From positions 4,526,001 to 4,590,000 of the forward strand of contig NZ_CP092423.2 of assembly GCF_022374895.2 (NCBI RefSeq): a stretch of DNA of 64,000 nt. Reading direction: 5' to 3'. Under the pieces are notes generated by a model. That model saw only the letters and a list, made by a program, of their open reading frames with translations. It was not told the DNA's origin and did no database searches. The position numbers were made by a program, and so were the translations under genes. The DNA comes from Mycobacterium lentiflavum (lineage in GTDB: Bacteria; Actinomycetota; Actinomycetes; Mycobacteriales; Mycobacteriaceae). Position 1 is the stretch's first letter, and each line of letters begins with the position of its first letter. Of this stretch, positions 51,723-60,801 are shown piece by piece.

Positions 51723-53207
51723 TCAGCCGGCCGGGTACGCCACTGACTTGATCTCGGTGTACTGGTCGAAGCCGGCAACGCCGTTCTGGCGGCCGATGCC
51801 GCTCTCCTTGTAGCCACCGAACGGCGTGTCGGCCGCGTATCCAGCACCGCCGTTGACGCCCATGAAGCCGGCCTTGATCCGACGGGTCACCGCAAGCGCG
51901 CGGTCGAGCGAACCCGCGAACACGTTGCCGGCCAACCCATACACGCTGTCGTTGGCGATCCGGATCGCGTCCTCCTCGTCGTCGAACGGGATGACCGAGA
52001 GCACGGGACCGAAGATCTCCTCCTGTGCGATCGTCATCTTGTTGTCGACGTTGGTGAAAAGCGTTGGCCGGACGAAGTATCCCTTGTCAAAGCCGGTCTC
52101 CGCGCCGGGGCCGCCGACCAGCGCCGTGGCACCCTCGTCGACGCCCTTCTGGATGTAGCCGTTCACCCGCTCGTACTGGCGCTGCGAGATCACCGGCCCG
52201 CACAAGGTGGCGGGGTCCTGTGGGTCGCCGCACGTGACGTTCTCGTAGATGTTCTTGAGGATCTCGACGCCTTCGTCATAGCGGGACCGCGGCAACAGCA
52301 TCCGGGTCGGGTTGGCGCAACCCTGCCCGGCGTGCATGCACGGTGCGATGCCGACCATGCATGCCGTCGCGAAGTCGGCGTCCTCCAGCACGATGGTGGC
52401 CGACTTGCCGCCGAGCTCCAGGAACAGCCGCTTCATGGTGGCGGCGCCCTTCTCCATGATCCGCTTGCCGACCACCGTCGAGCCGGTGAACGAAATCAGG
52501 TCGACCTTGGGCGACAGCGTCAGTTCCTCACCCACGAAGTGATCCGACGCGGTGACCACGTTGACGACACCGGCTGGGATGTCGGTCTTCTCGGCGATCA
52601 GCCGACCGAGCCGGTTCGCGTTGAACGGGGTGTTAGGTGCCGGCTTGAGCACCACCGTGTTGCCGCTGCCCAGCGCCTGGCCGAGCTTGTTGAGGGTGAC
52701 CTCGAACGGGAAGTTCCACGGCACGATCGCGCCGACCACGCCGACCGGCTCGCGCCACACCTTGATGGTGGTGTTCGCGCCGGTGAGGCTGATCACGCGG
52801 TCCCCGAGGTCGGTCTCCCAAGCGTACGAGTCGATCAGGCGGGCGGGATATTTCAGTCCGTCTGCCAGCGGGGCATCCAGCTGGGGCCCGAAAGTGATGG
52901 CGCGGGGCGCGCCGACCTCGAGGATCAGCTCCTCGCGCAGCTCGTCGATCTCGGACTCGATCGCCTCGTGCAGCTGCAGCAGGCAGCGCTTGCGCAGCTC
53001 CTTGTTGGTCGACCAGTCGGTCTCGTCGAAGGCGCGCCGCGCCGCGTCGATGGCCCGGTGCATGTCCTCCTTCGACGCGTCGGACACCTCGCCGAGCGAT
53101 TCCTCGGTCGCGGGGTTGATGTTGGGGAAGGTGCCGGCCTGGCCGTCGACGAGCTTGCCGTCGATCATCATCTTCGGCTCGAACCGGACCTTTACAGTGT
53201 CAGCCAT
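51723..53207 (-). CDS. NAD-dependent aldehyde dehydrogenase
   Basis: A 494-residue ALDH. The catalytic Cys is in AGQGCANPTR, the general-base Glu in LFLELGGKS, the coenzyme-site motif is FTGSTVVGKRI, and PWNFPFEVTL is conserved. ATG 53207 has no strong ribosome-binding site; a half-match to the shared dyad (CTGAACAAAA) abuts it. Probably oxidises an aldehyde made by the neighbouring P450/SDR enzymes. The intergenic 145 bp upstream separates it from the P450 operon. Confidence 0.92.
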   Translation of the reverse strand: MADTVKVRFEPKMMIDGKLVDGQAGTFPNINPATEESLGEVSDASKEDMHRAIDAARRAFDETDWSTNKELRKRCLLQLHEAIESEIDELREELILEVGAPRAITFGPQLDAPLADGLKYPARLIDSYAWETDLGDRVISLTGANTTIKVWREPVGVVGAIVPWNFPFEVTLNKLGQALGSGNTVVLKPAPNTPFNANRLGRLIAEKTDIPAGVVNVVTASDHFVGEELTLSPKVDLISFTGSTVVGKRIMEKGAATMKRLFLELGGKSATIVLEDADFATACMVGIAPCMHAGQGCANPTRMLLPRSRYDEGVEILKNIYENVTCGDPQDPATLCGPVISQRQYERVNGYIQKGVDEGATALVGGPGAETGFDKGYFVRPTLFTNVDNKMTIAQEEIFGPVLSVIPFDDEEDAIRIANDSVYGLAGNVFAGSLDRALAVTRRIKAGFMGVNGGAGYAADTPFGGYKESGIGRQNGVAGFDQYTEIKSVAYPAG

Positions 53208-53352
53208 TTTTGTTCAGCTCTCTTCAGACTCGTGATCTTGTGACTCGTCCCTGCGGAGAGCCTTACTGGAAACTAGCCGATTGGCAACATGCTGCCTGCG
53301 GGCAGTCCCCTGACGTGCCATTACCGCACACTCGCACGACGTGATGACCGCG

Positions 53353-54573
53353 CTATTTCTGGGCGTCGAACAGCACCGGTACCGAGGTCGGCGACCGGAA
53401 CACCTGCCCACGGATGTGTGGGTCGTCCCCGTCTGGGTCCAGCCGCAGATTCGGCAGCCGGTCCAACAAAAGGTTGATCGCGGTCCGCATCTCCAGGCGC
53501 GCCAGGTGCATGCCGAGGCAGACGTGTACGCCGTGCCCCCAGCCCAGATTCGCCTTGGCCTGCCGGTGGATGTTGAACGTGTTCGGGTCGTCGTAGCGAT
53601 CCTCCTGCCGGTTCGCCGAACCGAGCATCGGCATCACGGTTGCCCCGGCCGGGATCGCCACGCCGCCGAGTTCGGTATCGCACGTTGCGACCCGGGTGAT
53701 GGTCAGCAGGGGCGATTCCCAGCGCACACCCTCCTCGATGGCCTGCGGCAGCAGCGAGCGGTCGGTGCGGATCGCGGCCAACTGCGCGGGATTCGATAGC
53801 AGCGCCAACAGCAGGCTGCCCAACGACCGGTAGGTCGTCTCGACGCCGGCGGGCAGCAGCAAACGCAGGAAGGAGAAGATCTCTTCGTCCGCGAGTTTTT
53901 CCCCGTCGATCTCGGCGGCGGCGAGCGCGCTGATCAAGTCGTCCTTCGGCTCGGCCCGGCGCGCCTCGAGTATCGGGGCGAAGTACTCGCACAGTGCGGC
54001 CGACGCCGCCAGCCCACGTTCGGGGTTCATCAGCCAACTCAGCAGCGAAATCGACCACCGCTGGAACTGCGGGTAGTCCTTTTCCGGCAGACCCAACAGG
54101 CCCGCGATGATCTGGCTCGGATAGTCGAAGGTGAACTCCTTGACCAGATCCGCTTTGCCGTTGGGGGCGAACTTGTCGATCAGGCTGTTCGCCACCCGGC
54201 CGACTAACTCGTCCTGCCAGCGCGCTAATGACTTCTGCGAGAATGCTTTTGACACTAGCGAGCGCAGTCGTCCGTGGATCGGCTCGTCCATGCCGAGCAT
54301 CACGCCCGCGCCGAGCACGGGTCCGAACGCGGCGATCACCGCCGACGAGGAAAACGTCTCGTTGTCGCGCAACATCTGCTGGATGTCCTCGTGCCGGTAC
54401 ACGATGAACATCGGCAGCGACTCCTCGTGCGGCAGCGCTCCCGAAGTCTCGAGTCGCTGCACGGGCTCCTCGCGGCGCAGCCGCGCGAGCTCGGTGTACG
54501 GGTCGCGCACGTCACCGGAGATTGCGTCGTCGAAGGCGCCGAAGTCCTCCAAGTCGTCGAATAGCTGTTCCAT
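53353..54573 (-). CDS. Cytochrome P450
   Basis: A 406-residue soluble bacterial P450. The I-helix oxygen motif is LLPAGVETTYRS, the ExxR motif is EGVR, and the haem loop WGHGVHVCLGMHLAR has Cys352 as ligand (Trp in place of the usual Phe). ATG 54573 begins 2 bp after the SDR stop, so it is the last gene of the SBP-AveC-SDR-P450 operon. The CYP family is not recognised; likely a hydroxylase of a terpenoid, sterol or alkyl substrate. Confidence 0.92.
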   Translation of the reverse strand: MEQLFDDLEDFGAFDDAISGDVRDPYTELARLRREEPVQRLETSGALPHEESLPMFIVYRHEDIQQMLRDNETFSSSAVIAAFGPVLGAGVMLGMDEPIHGRLRSLVSKAFSQKSLARWQDELVGRVANSLIDKFAPNGKADLVKEFTFDYPSQIIAGLLGLPEKDYPQFQRWSISLLSWLMNPERGLAASAALCEYFAPILEARRAEPKDDLISALAAAEIDGEKLADEEIFSFLRLLLPAGVETTYRSLGSLLLALLSNPAQLAAIRTDRSLLPQAIEEGVRWESPLLTITRVATCDTELGGVAIPAGATVMPMLGSANRQEDRYDDPNTFNIHRQAKANLGWGHGVHVCLGMHLARLEMRTAINLLLDRLPNLRLDPDGDDPHIRGQVFRSPTSVPVLFDAQK

Positions 54574-54575
54574 GG

Positions 54576-55574
54576 TTACCCCTCAGTCCGCTCATTTCCC
54601 TTGCGGCGCTTCGCCGCTAGTGAAGCCAAGCGCTGCAGCACCGGCTGTGGAAGCACGCGTGCGGCAAACACCATTGCCTTTTGGCCGGTCGTCAACGGCC
54701 ATGCCCCGCCGCGCATCGACCCCTGTTTGGGAATGCCCAACACAGTCCGCGACAGGTGGTGCATGCCCGAGGCCGGGAGAATTCGATTGCAGGCCAGCAG
54801 CATGGACGCATCCGGCCCGACAGCGCGACGGCGGAACGGCGCCTCGTCAGCCAGCGCCTTCACCAGGCCGTCGGCGAACCGCTCCGGCGGCCGGGCCATC
54901 TTCATCGCAAAGCGCCCGCGGCTGTTCATCCTATGGTGCAACCGGGCATAGGGCCCCTCGAAATTGCGGTCGTCGGTAGTGCCTGCGTCCGTGATGATTT
55001 CGGTGTCGTAGGTGCCGGACACCAGCGTGGTGACACCCAGACCGAAGGGCGCGATCTCGCACGCCATGGATTCCCCCCACCGCTCCAGCGCGCCCTTGGC
55101 CGCCGAGTACGGTGCGGTGGCGGGCTGACCCCGTACCCCGGCCGTGCTGGCTACCAGCACGATGCGACCCTCGCCCGCCGCGCGCATGGCCGGCAACAAG
55201 GCCTTGGTGAGTTCGACCGGTCCCAGCACGCTGGTGGCGAACATCCGCTGCCACAGCGCCATATCGGTCTCCTCCACCATTCCGGCAGCGGAGATACCGG
55301 CGTTGTGTACCAGCGCATAGGGGGTGCCGACTGCCTCTTCGATTACCTTGGCGGCCACGGGAATCGACGCGAAGTCGGTGAGGTCGAGCTGCACCCCGAT
55401 CAACCGGTCGTCGTCATCAGCGGCGCCGGTCGCGGCGCGCAGCAGTGGCATCCCCTTCTCGGGTGTGCGCATCGCCGCGACAACGCGCCACCCCTCGCGA
55501 TACAGGCGCACGGCTGAGGCGAATCCGAGTCCGCGGGATGCGCCGGTGATGACGACCGAGCGTGGCTCAGCCAT
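54576..55574 (-). CDS. Short-chain dehydrogenase/reductase
   Basis: A 332-residue SDR: TGASRGLGFASAVRLY (residues about 9-24), HNAGISAAG, serine in VASTAGVRG, and YSAAKGALERW. A C-terminal extension of about 80 residues beyond the usual fold is rich in Arg/Lys. ATG 55574 overlaps the stop of the AveC-like gene by 8 bp. It likely oxidises an alcohol made by the P450. Confidence 0.9.
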   Translation of the reverse strand: MAEPRSVVITGASRGLGFASAVRLYREGWRVVAAMRTPEKGMPLLRAATGAADDDDRLIGVQLDLTDFASIPVAAKVIEEAVGTPYALVHNAGISAAGMVEETDMALWQRMFATSVLGPVELTKALLPAMRAAGEGRIVLVASTAGVRGQPATAPYSAAKGALERWGESMACEIAPFGLGVTTLVSGTYDTEIITDAGTTDDRNFEGPYARLHHRMNSRGRFAMKMARPPERFADGLVKALADEAPFRRRAVGPDASMLLACNRILPASGMHHLSRTVLGIPKQGSMRGGAWPLTTGQKAMVFAARVLPQPVLQRLASLAAKRRKGNERTEG

Positions 55575-56706
55575 TCTTCCTCACGGTCGCGCAGGGGCCC
55601 TGGCCCGGCGGCGGCGCTTCGACGTGCGGCCGGCCATTCGGCTCGCCGCTCGCCCAGGTCGACCAGATGCCGACCGAATAGGGGCCCTGCGCCCCGGCCT
55701 TCTCGTAATAGCCCTGCGGGTCATACACTTTCGCCTCCGGATACGGCCATGGGCAGGCGACCGAGGTCGCCGCGTGGCTGACCTTGATGGCCCAGAACCA
55801 GGCGCCGTAGGCGAAGTAGGAGACGTTGATGATGGCGAACATCACCAGGAAGGTCCCCAGCACCGGGCGGCTCGGGAAGATCTTCGCCTTGGCGGCCAGC
55901 TTCTCGGCGACCGACTTACCGGTGTCATCGCGGTAGCAGAGGATCGCCGCGGGCACCATCACGAAGGTCACCGAGAACGACTCCCAGATCAGCGGGAATT
56001 GGAAGGTGGTGCCGGTGAACACCGATCCCCACGGAATCACCTGGGAGTAGATGTACATGCCGGCGTGCACGAGCTGAATTTCCAGCCACGCGTCGAAGAG
56101 GAAACCGATCACGCACGTCAGCAGGCCTAAGCTCCACAACGGGTGACGCGAGACGAATGCCGTCGGCCCGTACTTGGCCTGCAGCTTGCGCAGGATCCAG
56201 ATCGCCGGAAAGTACGGCCCGAAATAGAAAGTGACATAGCCGAATACGACGAACGGCTCGACCGTCGGCGACAGCGACACCAGCGGCCAGGACTCCGGCC
56301 AGTGGATGAGGTCGGGGTTGTAGACCGCGAACGGCGACCAGTTCATGATCGGGTCCTGCCACACAATCAGCGTGGTGCACAGGAACATCAGCATGACCGG
56401 ACTGCCCGGATTGCGGCGCCAGCCCCGGATGAACACCACCAGCAGCACCAGCAGCATGATGATCGTCGAGATGTGCAAGAAGGTGATGTAGTCCAAACCG
56501 AAGAGGAACTTCACCGGCCGCGGCCGGCCCTGCACGTTTGGGTTGGCAACCCGCGGGTCAAGAGCCACACGGCAGTTCGCGACGAAGAAGAGCGCAAAGG
56601 CCGCCAGCGCGGCACCGGCGATCCACCCGCCCCAGCCGCGCTTTTTGACGCCCGGCGCGGCGGGCTTGTCGGCTGCCTGCAACGGTGCTGATTGTTCCGT
56701 GGACAT
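55567..56706 (-). CDS. Spirocyclase-AveC-like integral membrane protein
   Basis: A 379-residue protein with about seven or eight helices, similar in character to AveC, the spiroketal cyclase/dehydratase of avermectin synthesis. Seen: LDPRVANPNVQGRPRP after the first helix, WQDPIMNWSPFAVYNP, and HWPESWPLVSLSPTVEPF. The C-terminal tail is Pro/Gly rich. Mycobacterial members have no known reaction. ATG 56706 overlaps the preceding stop by one base. Its place between a binding protein and an SDR/P450 pair argues for an enzymatic or channel role in the same pathway. Confidence 0.75.
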   Translation of the reverse strand: MSTEQSAPLQAADKPAAPGVKKRGWGGWIAGAALAAFALFFVANCRVALDPRVANPNVQGRPRPVKFLFGLDYITFLHISTIIMLLVLLVVFIRGWRRNPGSPVMLMFLCTTLIVWQDPIMNWSPFAVYNPDLIHWPESWPLVSLSPTVEPFVVFGYVTFYFGPYFPAIWILRKLQAKYGPTAFVSRHPLWSLGLLTCVIGFLFDAWLEIQLVHAGMYIYSQVIPWGSVFTGTTFQFPLIWESFSVTFVMVPAAILCYRDDTGKSVAEKLAAKAKIFPSRPVLGTFLVMFAIINVSYFAYGAWFWAIKVSHAATSVACPWPYPEAKVYDPQGYYEKAGAQGPYSVGIWSTWASGEPNGRPHVEAPPPGQGPCATVRKNG

Positions 56707-57824
56707 CAGTCTTCCTCCCCGAAGCGATCCACCAGATGCGAGTTGATGCCGTCGGCGTCGAGGGTCCGAGCCACCAGGTAGCCGGCGCCCATCCAGGCGC
56801 GGCGGGTCCATTTGCCGAACGACACTCGAGTCCCGGGTGCACCCGATGCGGCGGGCATCATCTTGACCCGCTCGAGGGCCTCCTTGACGCCACGGGGGCT
56901 GAGCGGATGAGCGTCGGTAAACGCACGCACAAGTGTCGCGGCAACGTCACGGTTCACCACGGTCACGCAGAACTCGGGGCGACTGCCGTCGTACTTCTTC
57001 GCGTAGGTGTCGAGGAATTCCTGGCCGATCCGGTTCGCCTCGTCGTACTGGTCGACGCCGGTCCAGCCCATGAATGCGTTCCACATGATCGGGTTGACCC
57101 ATGCGTTCTGCCACGCGGTGGTGGTGAAGCGAGGTGGGTTCCAACCGAGCGCTTCGAGCGCCGGGTTGATGAAGACGATGCCGAATCCAAACCCGAGGTG
57201 CACGATCGCCTCGGCCTTCGCCTCGTGCAGCGTCTGCACCGCGGCGTTGATGTCCTGAGCCGTCTGGGCGATGGCAGCTTCCGCCACGATGCGAATCCCC
57301 TTGCGCCGACAGGCAGTTCGCAGGTTCTTCAGGTAGCTCTCACCGATCAGGCTCTGCTCGACCAGGACACCGATCTCGGCGAGTCCTCGTTTGGCGATGA
57401 GGTCGGCAAGGAAGATCGGCTCATCGGTCATGGACCCCTGAGGGAAGGCGAAGGTCCACTCGCCCAACCAGTCGTCGGTGCCGGTCACGCTAATCGCGGG
57501 CACCTTGAACCGGTCCTCGATCGCTTCCCGCAACGGCACGCAGTTGTCGGTGATGTTCGGACCGAAGACCACCAAGCAGCCTTCGTCGACCAGTTCGCCA
57601 TACGCATCGATCACCGCCTTGACCGAACCCTTGGGCAGACCCTCCACCTCGCGATAGATCATCTGAACGGGACGGTCCATCAGGCCCTGGGCGACCGCCT
57701 CTTCGAAGATCAGGTCGAACGTCCGAGTGAAGGCGGCGAACAGATCTTCGGGAAACCCCGGCGGCAGCGTGAAGTCCATCAAGTAGCCGACCTTGATCGG
57801 CTCAGCGCTGCTTTCGTAAGACAT
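56706..57824 (-). CDS. Periplasmic-binding-fold (type I) protein lacking a signal peptide
   Basis: A 372-residue protein of the branched-chain amino acid/amide-binding family (Peripla_BP_6-like). It begins MSYESSAEPIKVGYLMDFTLP with no hydrophobic leader or lipobox, so it should stay in the cytosol. Two-lobe features are present: VFGPNITDNCVPLREAIED, ISVTGTDDW and GVLVEQSLIGESYLKNL. No permease or ATPase genes of an ABC importer are nearby. It may act as a ligand sensor or carrier, like AmiC. First gene of the operon that runs to the P450 gene; a copy of the shared dyad lies 44 bp upstream. Confidence 0.8.
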   Translation of the reverse strand: MSYESSAEPIKVGYLMDFTLPPGFPEDLFAAFTRTFDLIFEEAVAQGLMDRPVQMIYREVEGLPKGSVKAVIDAYGELVDEGCLVVFGPNITDNCVPLREAIEDRFKVPAISVTGTDDWLGEWTFAFPQGSMTDEPIFLADLIAKRGLAEIGVLVEQSLIGESYLKNLRTACRRKGIRIVAEAAIAQTAQDINAAVQTLHEAKAEAIVHLGFGFGIVFINPALEALGWNPPRFTTTAWQNAWVNPIMWNAFMGWTGVDQYDEANRIGQEFLDTYAKKYDGSRPEFCVTVVNRDVAATLVRAFTDAHPLSPRGVKEALERVKMMPAASGAPGTRVSFGKWTRRAWMGAGYLVARTLDADGINSHLVDRFGEED

Positions 57825-57867
57825 CTGACCTCCGTGACGATCTGCTCACACGCAACGATTTCATGCC

Positions 57868-57883
57868 GACCTAATATTTGTTC
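57868..57883 (-). promoter_or_regulatory. Shared 16-bp dyad, copy B
   Basis: On the minus strand GAACAAATATTAGGTC, 16/16 to consensus. 44 bp upstream of the binding-protein ATG, at a normal operator position. Confidence 0.7.
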
Positions 57884-57918
57884 AGACGGTAGCGGCGGCG
57901 GCGGGCAGCGTCAATCAT

Positions 57919-58770
57919 CTATCCGCCGCCGCCCAGGTAGACCTCGACCATCTCGCCCAGCGCGCGACCCACGGCGACGTCGTCGGTGAGCGGCCCGGCG
58001 ATCGCGGCGCGCGCCGCCTCGCCCATGGTCAGACCCTCGGCGACGAGCCTGCCCGCCGCGATCAGGACGCGGGTCGACGCGACCTCGCGCAGCCCTCCGG
58101 TTTCCAGGCGCCGGATGGCCTGGCCGAAACGCACCAGTTCGGCCGCGGTGGCGGCGTCCACGCCCGCTTCGTGCGCGACGATGCCCTCTTCCACATCGGC
58201 TGCGGGAAAACCGAATTCGATGGCAACCATGCGCTGGCGGGTCGAATCCTTGAGGTCCTTGAGCACGCTTTGATAGCCGGGGTTATAGGAGACCACCAGG
58301 CCGAATCCGGGTGCCGCGTCCAGGGTGATGCCGAGGCGCTCGATCGGCAGCTGCCGCCGGTGGTCGGCGAGCGGATGCAGCACCACGGTGGTGTCCTGCC
58401 GGGCTTCCACGACCTCGTCCAGGTAGCAGATCGCGCCCTCGCGCACCGCGCGGGTCAGCGGGCCGTCCACCCACACCGTCTCGTCGCCCCGCAGTAGATA
58501 GCGCCCGACCAGGTCTGCCGTGGTGAGGTCGTCGTGACAGGCCACGGTGATCAGCGGCCGGCCCAGGTCGTGGGCCATCGCCTCGACGAAGCGAGTCTTG
58601 CCGCACCCCGTCGGCCCCTTCAATACGAGTGCCAGACCCTGGCGGTAGGCCGCCTTGAAAATCGCCTCTTCGCCGCCGACCGCCTGGTAATAGGGCCGCA
58701 CCCGAGCAGCACCGGCTTCCGGGTCGGGATCCGCACCGTTGCGACAAGCGATCCCGGACTCGTCGGTCAT
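57919..58770 (-). CDS. CbbQ/NirQ/NorQ-type AAA+ ATPase
   Basis: A 283-residue MoxR-superfamily ATPase. Walker A is KGPTGCGKTRF (residues 51-61), Walker B ICYLDEVVEA, and the sensor region VVSYNPGYQSVLKDLKDSTRQRM is typical of CbbQ/NorQ. Such ATPases act with a VWA partner to activate or load metal into target enzymes (RuBisCO, NO reductase, CO dehydrogenase). ATG 58770 is preceded by a copy of the shared dyad at 58806. The VWA partner gene lies 136 bp upstream in the same direction. Confidence 0.92.
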   Translation of the reverse strand: MTDESGIACRNGADPDPEAGAARVRPYYQAVGGEEAIFKAAYRQGLALVLKGPTGCGKTRFVEAMAHDLGRPLITVACHDDLTTADLVGRYLLRGDETVWVDGPLTRAVREGAICYLDEVVEARQDTTVVLHPLADHRRQLPIERLGITLDAAPGFGLVVSYNPGYQSVLKDLKDSTRQRMVAIEFGFPAADVEEGIVAHEAGVDAATAAELVRFGQAIRRLETGGLREVASTRVLIAAGRLVAEGLTMGEAARAAIAGPLTDDVAVGRALGEMVEVYLGGGG

Positions 58771-58805
58771 GACGTCCCTTCTGCCGATTGAATGGAGCCT
58801 ATCCG

Positions 58806-58821
58806 GAACAGATGTTTGTTT
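58806..58821 (+). promoter_or_regulatory. Shared 16-bp dyad, copy C
   Basis: GAACAGATGTTTGTTT, 14/16 to consensus, 36 bp upstream of the ATPase start. Confidence 0.5.
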
Positions 58822-58905
58822 CAAGTGCGTCGATGAGCGGCTTTGGCTTCAGGGTGCGTGCGCGAACTGTATTCGGGGACATGGCATCAGCGTGGATTCG
58901 GATGT

Positions 58906-60612
58906 TCAGGAGCTCACCCGCCGGCGAACCTCTGCCGAGCGCAGCGCCGACCGGAACAGCGGTCCGATCACCCGGGCGAGCTGATCCGGGCGGCCGATCG
59001 TGGCATGTGCGGTGCTGCCGAACACCCGGCGCAGCGCTGCCACGTCGGTCCCAGCGCCGACGGTCAGGCACACGCAGCCGGTCCCCCGCCGGCGGGCCTC
59101 GCTCAGCGCGCGGCGCGCGTCCGCGGCGCCGTATGCCCGCTCGTACCCGTGGTCGTAGGCGAGGCCGTCGGACAGCACCACAAGCAGCCGCCGAGACGTC
59201 CCGCCGCGCGCCTCCAGCACCGACGAGCCGTGCCGGATGGCCGCGCCGAGGCGCGAGTAAGCGCCGGGTTCCAGGCTGTTCAGCCGCCTGATGATGCGGG
59301 CGTCCAGATGCTCGTCGAATCGCTTGACGGGCACCATGGTTACCGCCTTGCGCCCCTGCGAGTAATAGGCGTAGAGCGAGACCCGGTCACCGAGGTCATG
59401 CAGCGCGACGGTCAGGTTGGCAATCGCCGCACGCTGTTGTTCGTGCACCGTGCGCCCGACCGTTCCGGGCTCGGCCGACGACCCCGATACGTCGAGAAGC
59501 AACAACACCGACAGATCACGCCGGCGCCGCAGGCTGTCCAGATATACCGACTCGTCGGGCACCGATCCGGCCCGCACCTCGACGCGAGCCTCGACGGCGG
59601 CGTCGATGTCGATGTCGTCCCCCTGCGACTGGCGGTGCCGACGATGCAGACCCATGCCGAGTCGCGATAGCGGCCGACGCACCCCGAGGGCGCCGTCGAG
59701 TGGCCCGGTCGCCCCAAAAGAGACGGCTTTGATCTGCGGCGCGACCTCCCGCACGGTGCACCAGTCGGGCCGGTACCGCTTGCGGACGACGTCCCATTCC
59801 GGATACCGGACGCCATCCGCCTCGGCTGCGGCGTCGTCGACGTCCTCGCTCGCGGTCGAGGCCAGCGACGACACGGCGTGCGCACCGCGTTTCCCGGAGT
59901 TCGTGCGATGCGTCGGGGCGTCCGCGCCGGGCGGCCCGCCGTTGCTGCTGCCGGCCTTACGCGTGGACGACAGCATCTTCTTCAGCCACTTACCGATGAA
60001 GCCGCCCCCACCAACCGGGCTGGTGAACAGGTCGGCGTCGTCGGAGTCGTCGACCTCGCCGTCATCGAGCTCCTCCAGCTCCCGCAATCCGTCGCTGCGC
60101 GGAACATGCCCGGGGGCTGCCCGCTCGTCTTGTTTGGTGACGCGGGCGCACGCGGCCATCACCTTGGCCGCACGGATCACGCCGAACTCCGATGCCGGGT
60201 CGTCCAAGGACGCTCGTCCGGCGGCCAGGTCCAGCGACGCGGCGGGCGAGTCACTGCGACTCGCGATGTCGCGGTTGCTCAACGACGCCAAAACCGTTGG
60301 TAGCAAATGCGCATTGGCGACCAGTGCGCGGTGGCCTTCGACCGCCAGGTAGCGCTTGGCCAACCGGGGATGACGAATCAACGACCCCACCACGTCGGGC
60401 ACCAGGCTACCGGCCGCGATCATCGAAGCCTGCACGGCAATGGCCTCGAGCTGCACGCGGGCAGGTGCGGCCGCATCGACGTGAATCGTCTGACCGTCCG
60501 TCCATGTTGGTTCGCCGGGTGACAGCCCGGCGACCGTAACGGCCCGGCCCGCCAATGCGGAGGCGAGCATGCCCAGGGCCTGCAACCGCCCGGCACCACC
60601 GTCGTCTCTCAC
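58906..60612 (-). CDS. VWA-domain protein, NorD/CbbO-type partner of the AAA+ ATPase
   Basis: A 568-residue protein. The C-terminal VWA domain (about 375-560) has the MIDAS motif LLLDVSGSSAE, with a threonine and VVLSDGLAYDHGYE aspartate downstream, and the family's RLGAAIRHGS. The central part is low complexity (EDVDDAAAEADG, SSTRKAGSSN). GTG 60612 is preferred over a TTG at 60633. Together with the CbbQ-like ATPase it forms a metallochaperone pair; the target in this cluster is not known. Confidence 0.87.
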   Translation of the reverse strand: MRDDGGAGRLQALGMLASALAGRAVTVAGLSPGEPTWTDGQTIHVDAAAPARVQLEAIAVQASMIAAGSLVPDVVGSLIRHPRLAKRYLAVEGHRALVANAHLLPTVLASLSNRDIASRSDSPAASLDLAAGRASLDDPASEFGVIRAAKVMAACARVTKQDERAAPGHVPRSDGLRELEELDDGEVDDSDDADLFTSPVGGGGFIGKWLKKMLSSTRKAGSSNGGPPGADAPTHRTNSGKRGAHAVSSLASTASEDVDDAAAEADGVRYPEWDVVRKRYRPDWCTVREVAPQIKAVSFGATGPLDGALGVRRPLSRLGMGLHRRHRQSQGDDIDIDAAVEARVEVRAGSVPDESVYLDSLRRRRDLSVLLLLDVSGSSAEPGTVGRTVHEQQRAAIANLTVALHDLGDRVSLYAYYSQGRKAVTMVPVKRFDEHLDARIIRRLNSLEPGAYSRLGAAIRHGSSVLEARGGTSRRLLVVLSDGLAYDHGYERAYGAADARRALSEARRRGTGCVCLTVGAGTDVAALRRVFGSTAHATIGRPDQLARVIGPLFRSALRSAEVRRRVSS

Positions 60613-60622
60613 ACAGTCCGCC

Positions 60623-60659
60623 TTGTTGACCAAATATCTGTTCCACCGTAAAGTCCGGC
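60623..60659. repeat. 37-bp direct repeat, copy 1
   Basis: Identical to 60729-60765 at 33 of 37 positions, beginning TTGTTGACCAAA and ending ACCGTAAAGTCCGGC. It contains TTGACC and TAAAGT separated by 17 bp, a good sigma-A-like spacing directed rightwards, plus the shared dyad D. Confidence 0.85.
60628..60643 (-). promoter_or_regulatory. Shared 16-bp dyad, copy D
   Basis: On the minus strand GAACAGATATTTGGTC, 16/16 to consensus, 16 bp upstream of the VWA GTG. Confidence 0.7.
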
Positions 60660-60728
60660 GTCACGGCAGTCAATGGATGGGTTGGAGAGATATCAGCCGC
60701 ATTCCCAGCGCCCCGGTCGCGATAGATG

Positions 60729-60765
60729 TTGTTGACCAAAGAAATGCTCCACCGTAAAGTCCGGC
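60729..60765. repeat. 37-bp direct repeat, copy 2, with promoter-like TTGACC-17-TAAAGT
   Basis: See 60623-60659. TTGACC at 60732-60737 and TAAAGT at 60755-60760 would start transcription about 35 bp before the acyl-CoA dehydrogenase GTG. Confidence 0.8.
60734..60749 (-). promoter_or_regulatory. Shared 16-bp dyad, copy E (weak)
   Basis: On the minus strand GAGCATTTCTTTGGTC, 12/16 to consensus. It overlaps the -35/spacer of the putative acyl-CoA dehydrogenase promoter, a repressing position. Confidence 0.4.
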
Positions 60766-60801
60766 TAAGTCGCAGTTAGCCACGACCAGAGTCAAGGAAC
60801 A

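Noticed and set aside
53208..53220. Seventh copy of the shared dyad in front of the aldehyde dehydrogenase gene
   Set aside because: Only the half CTGAACAAAA matches (about 9/16 overall); could be chance.
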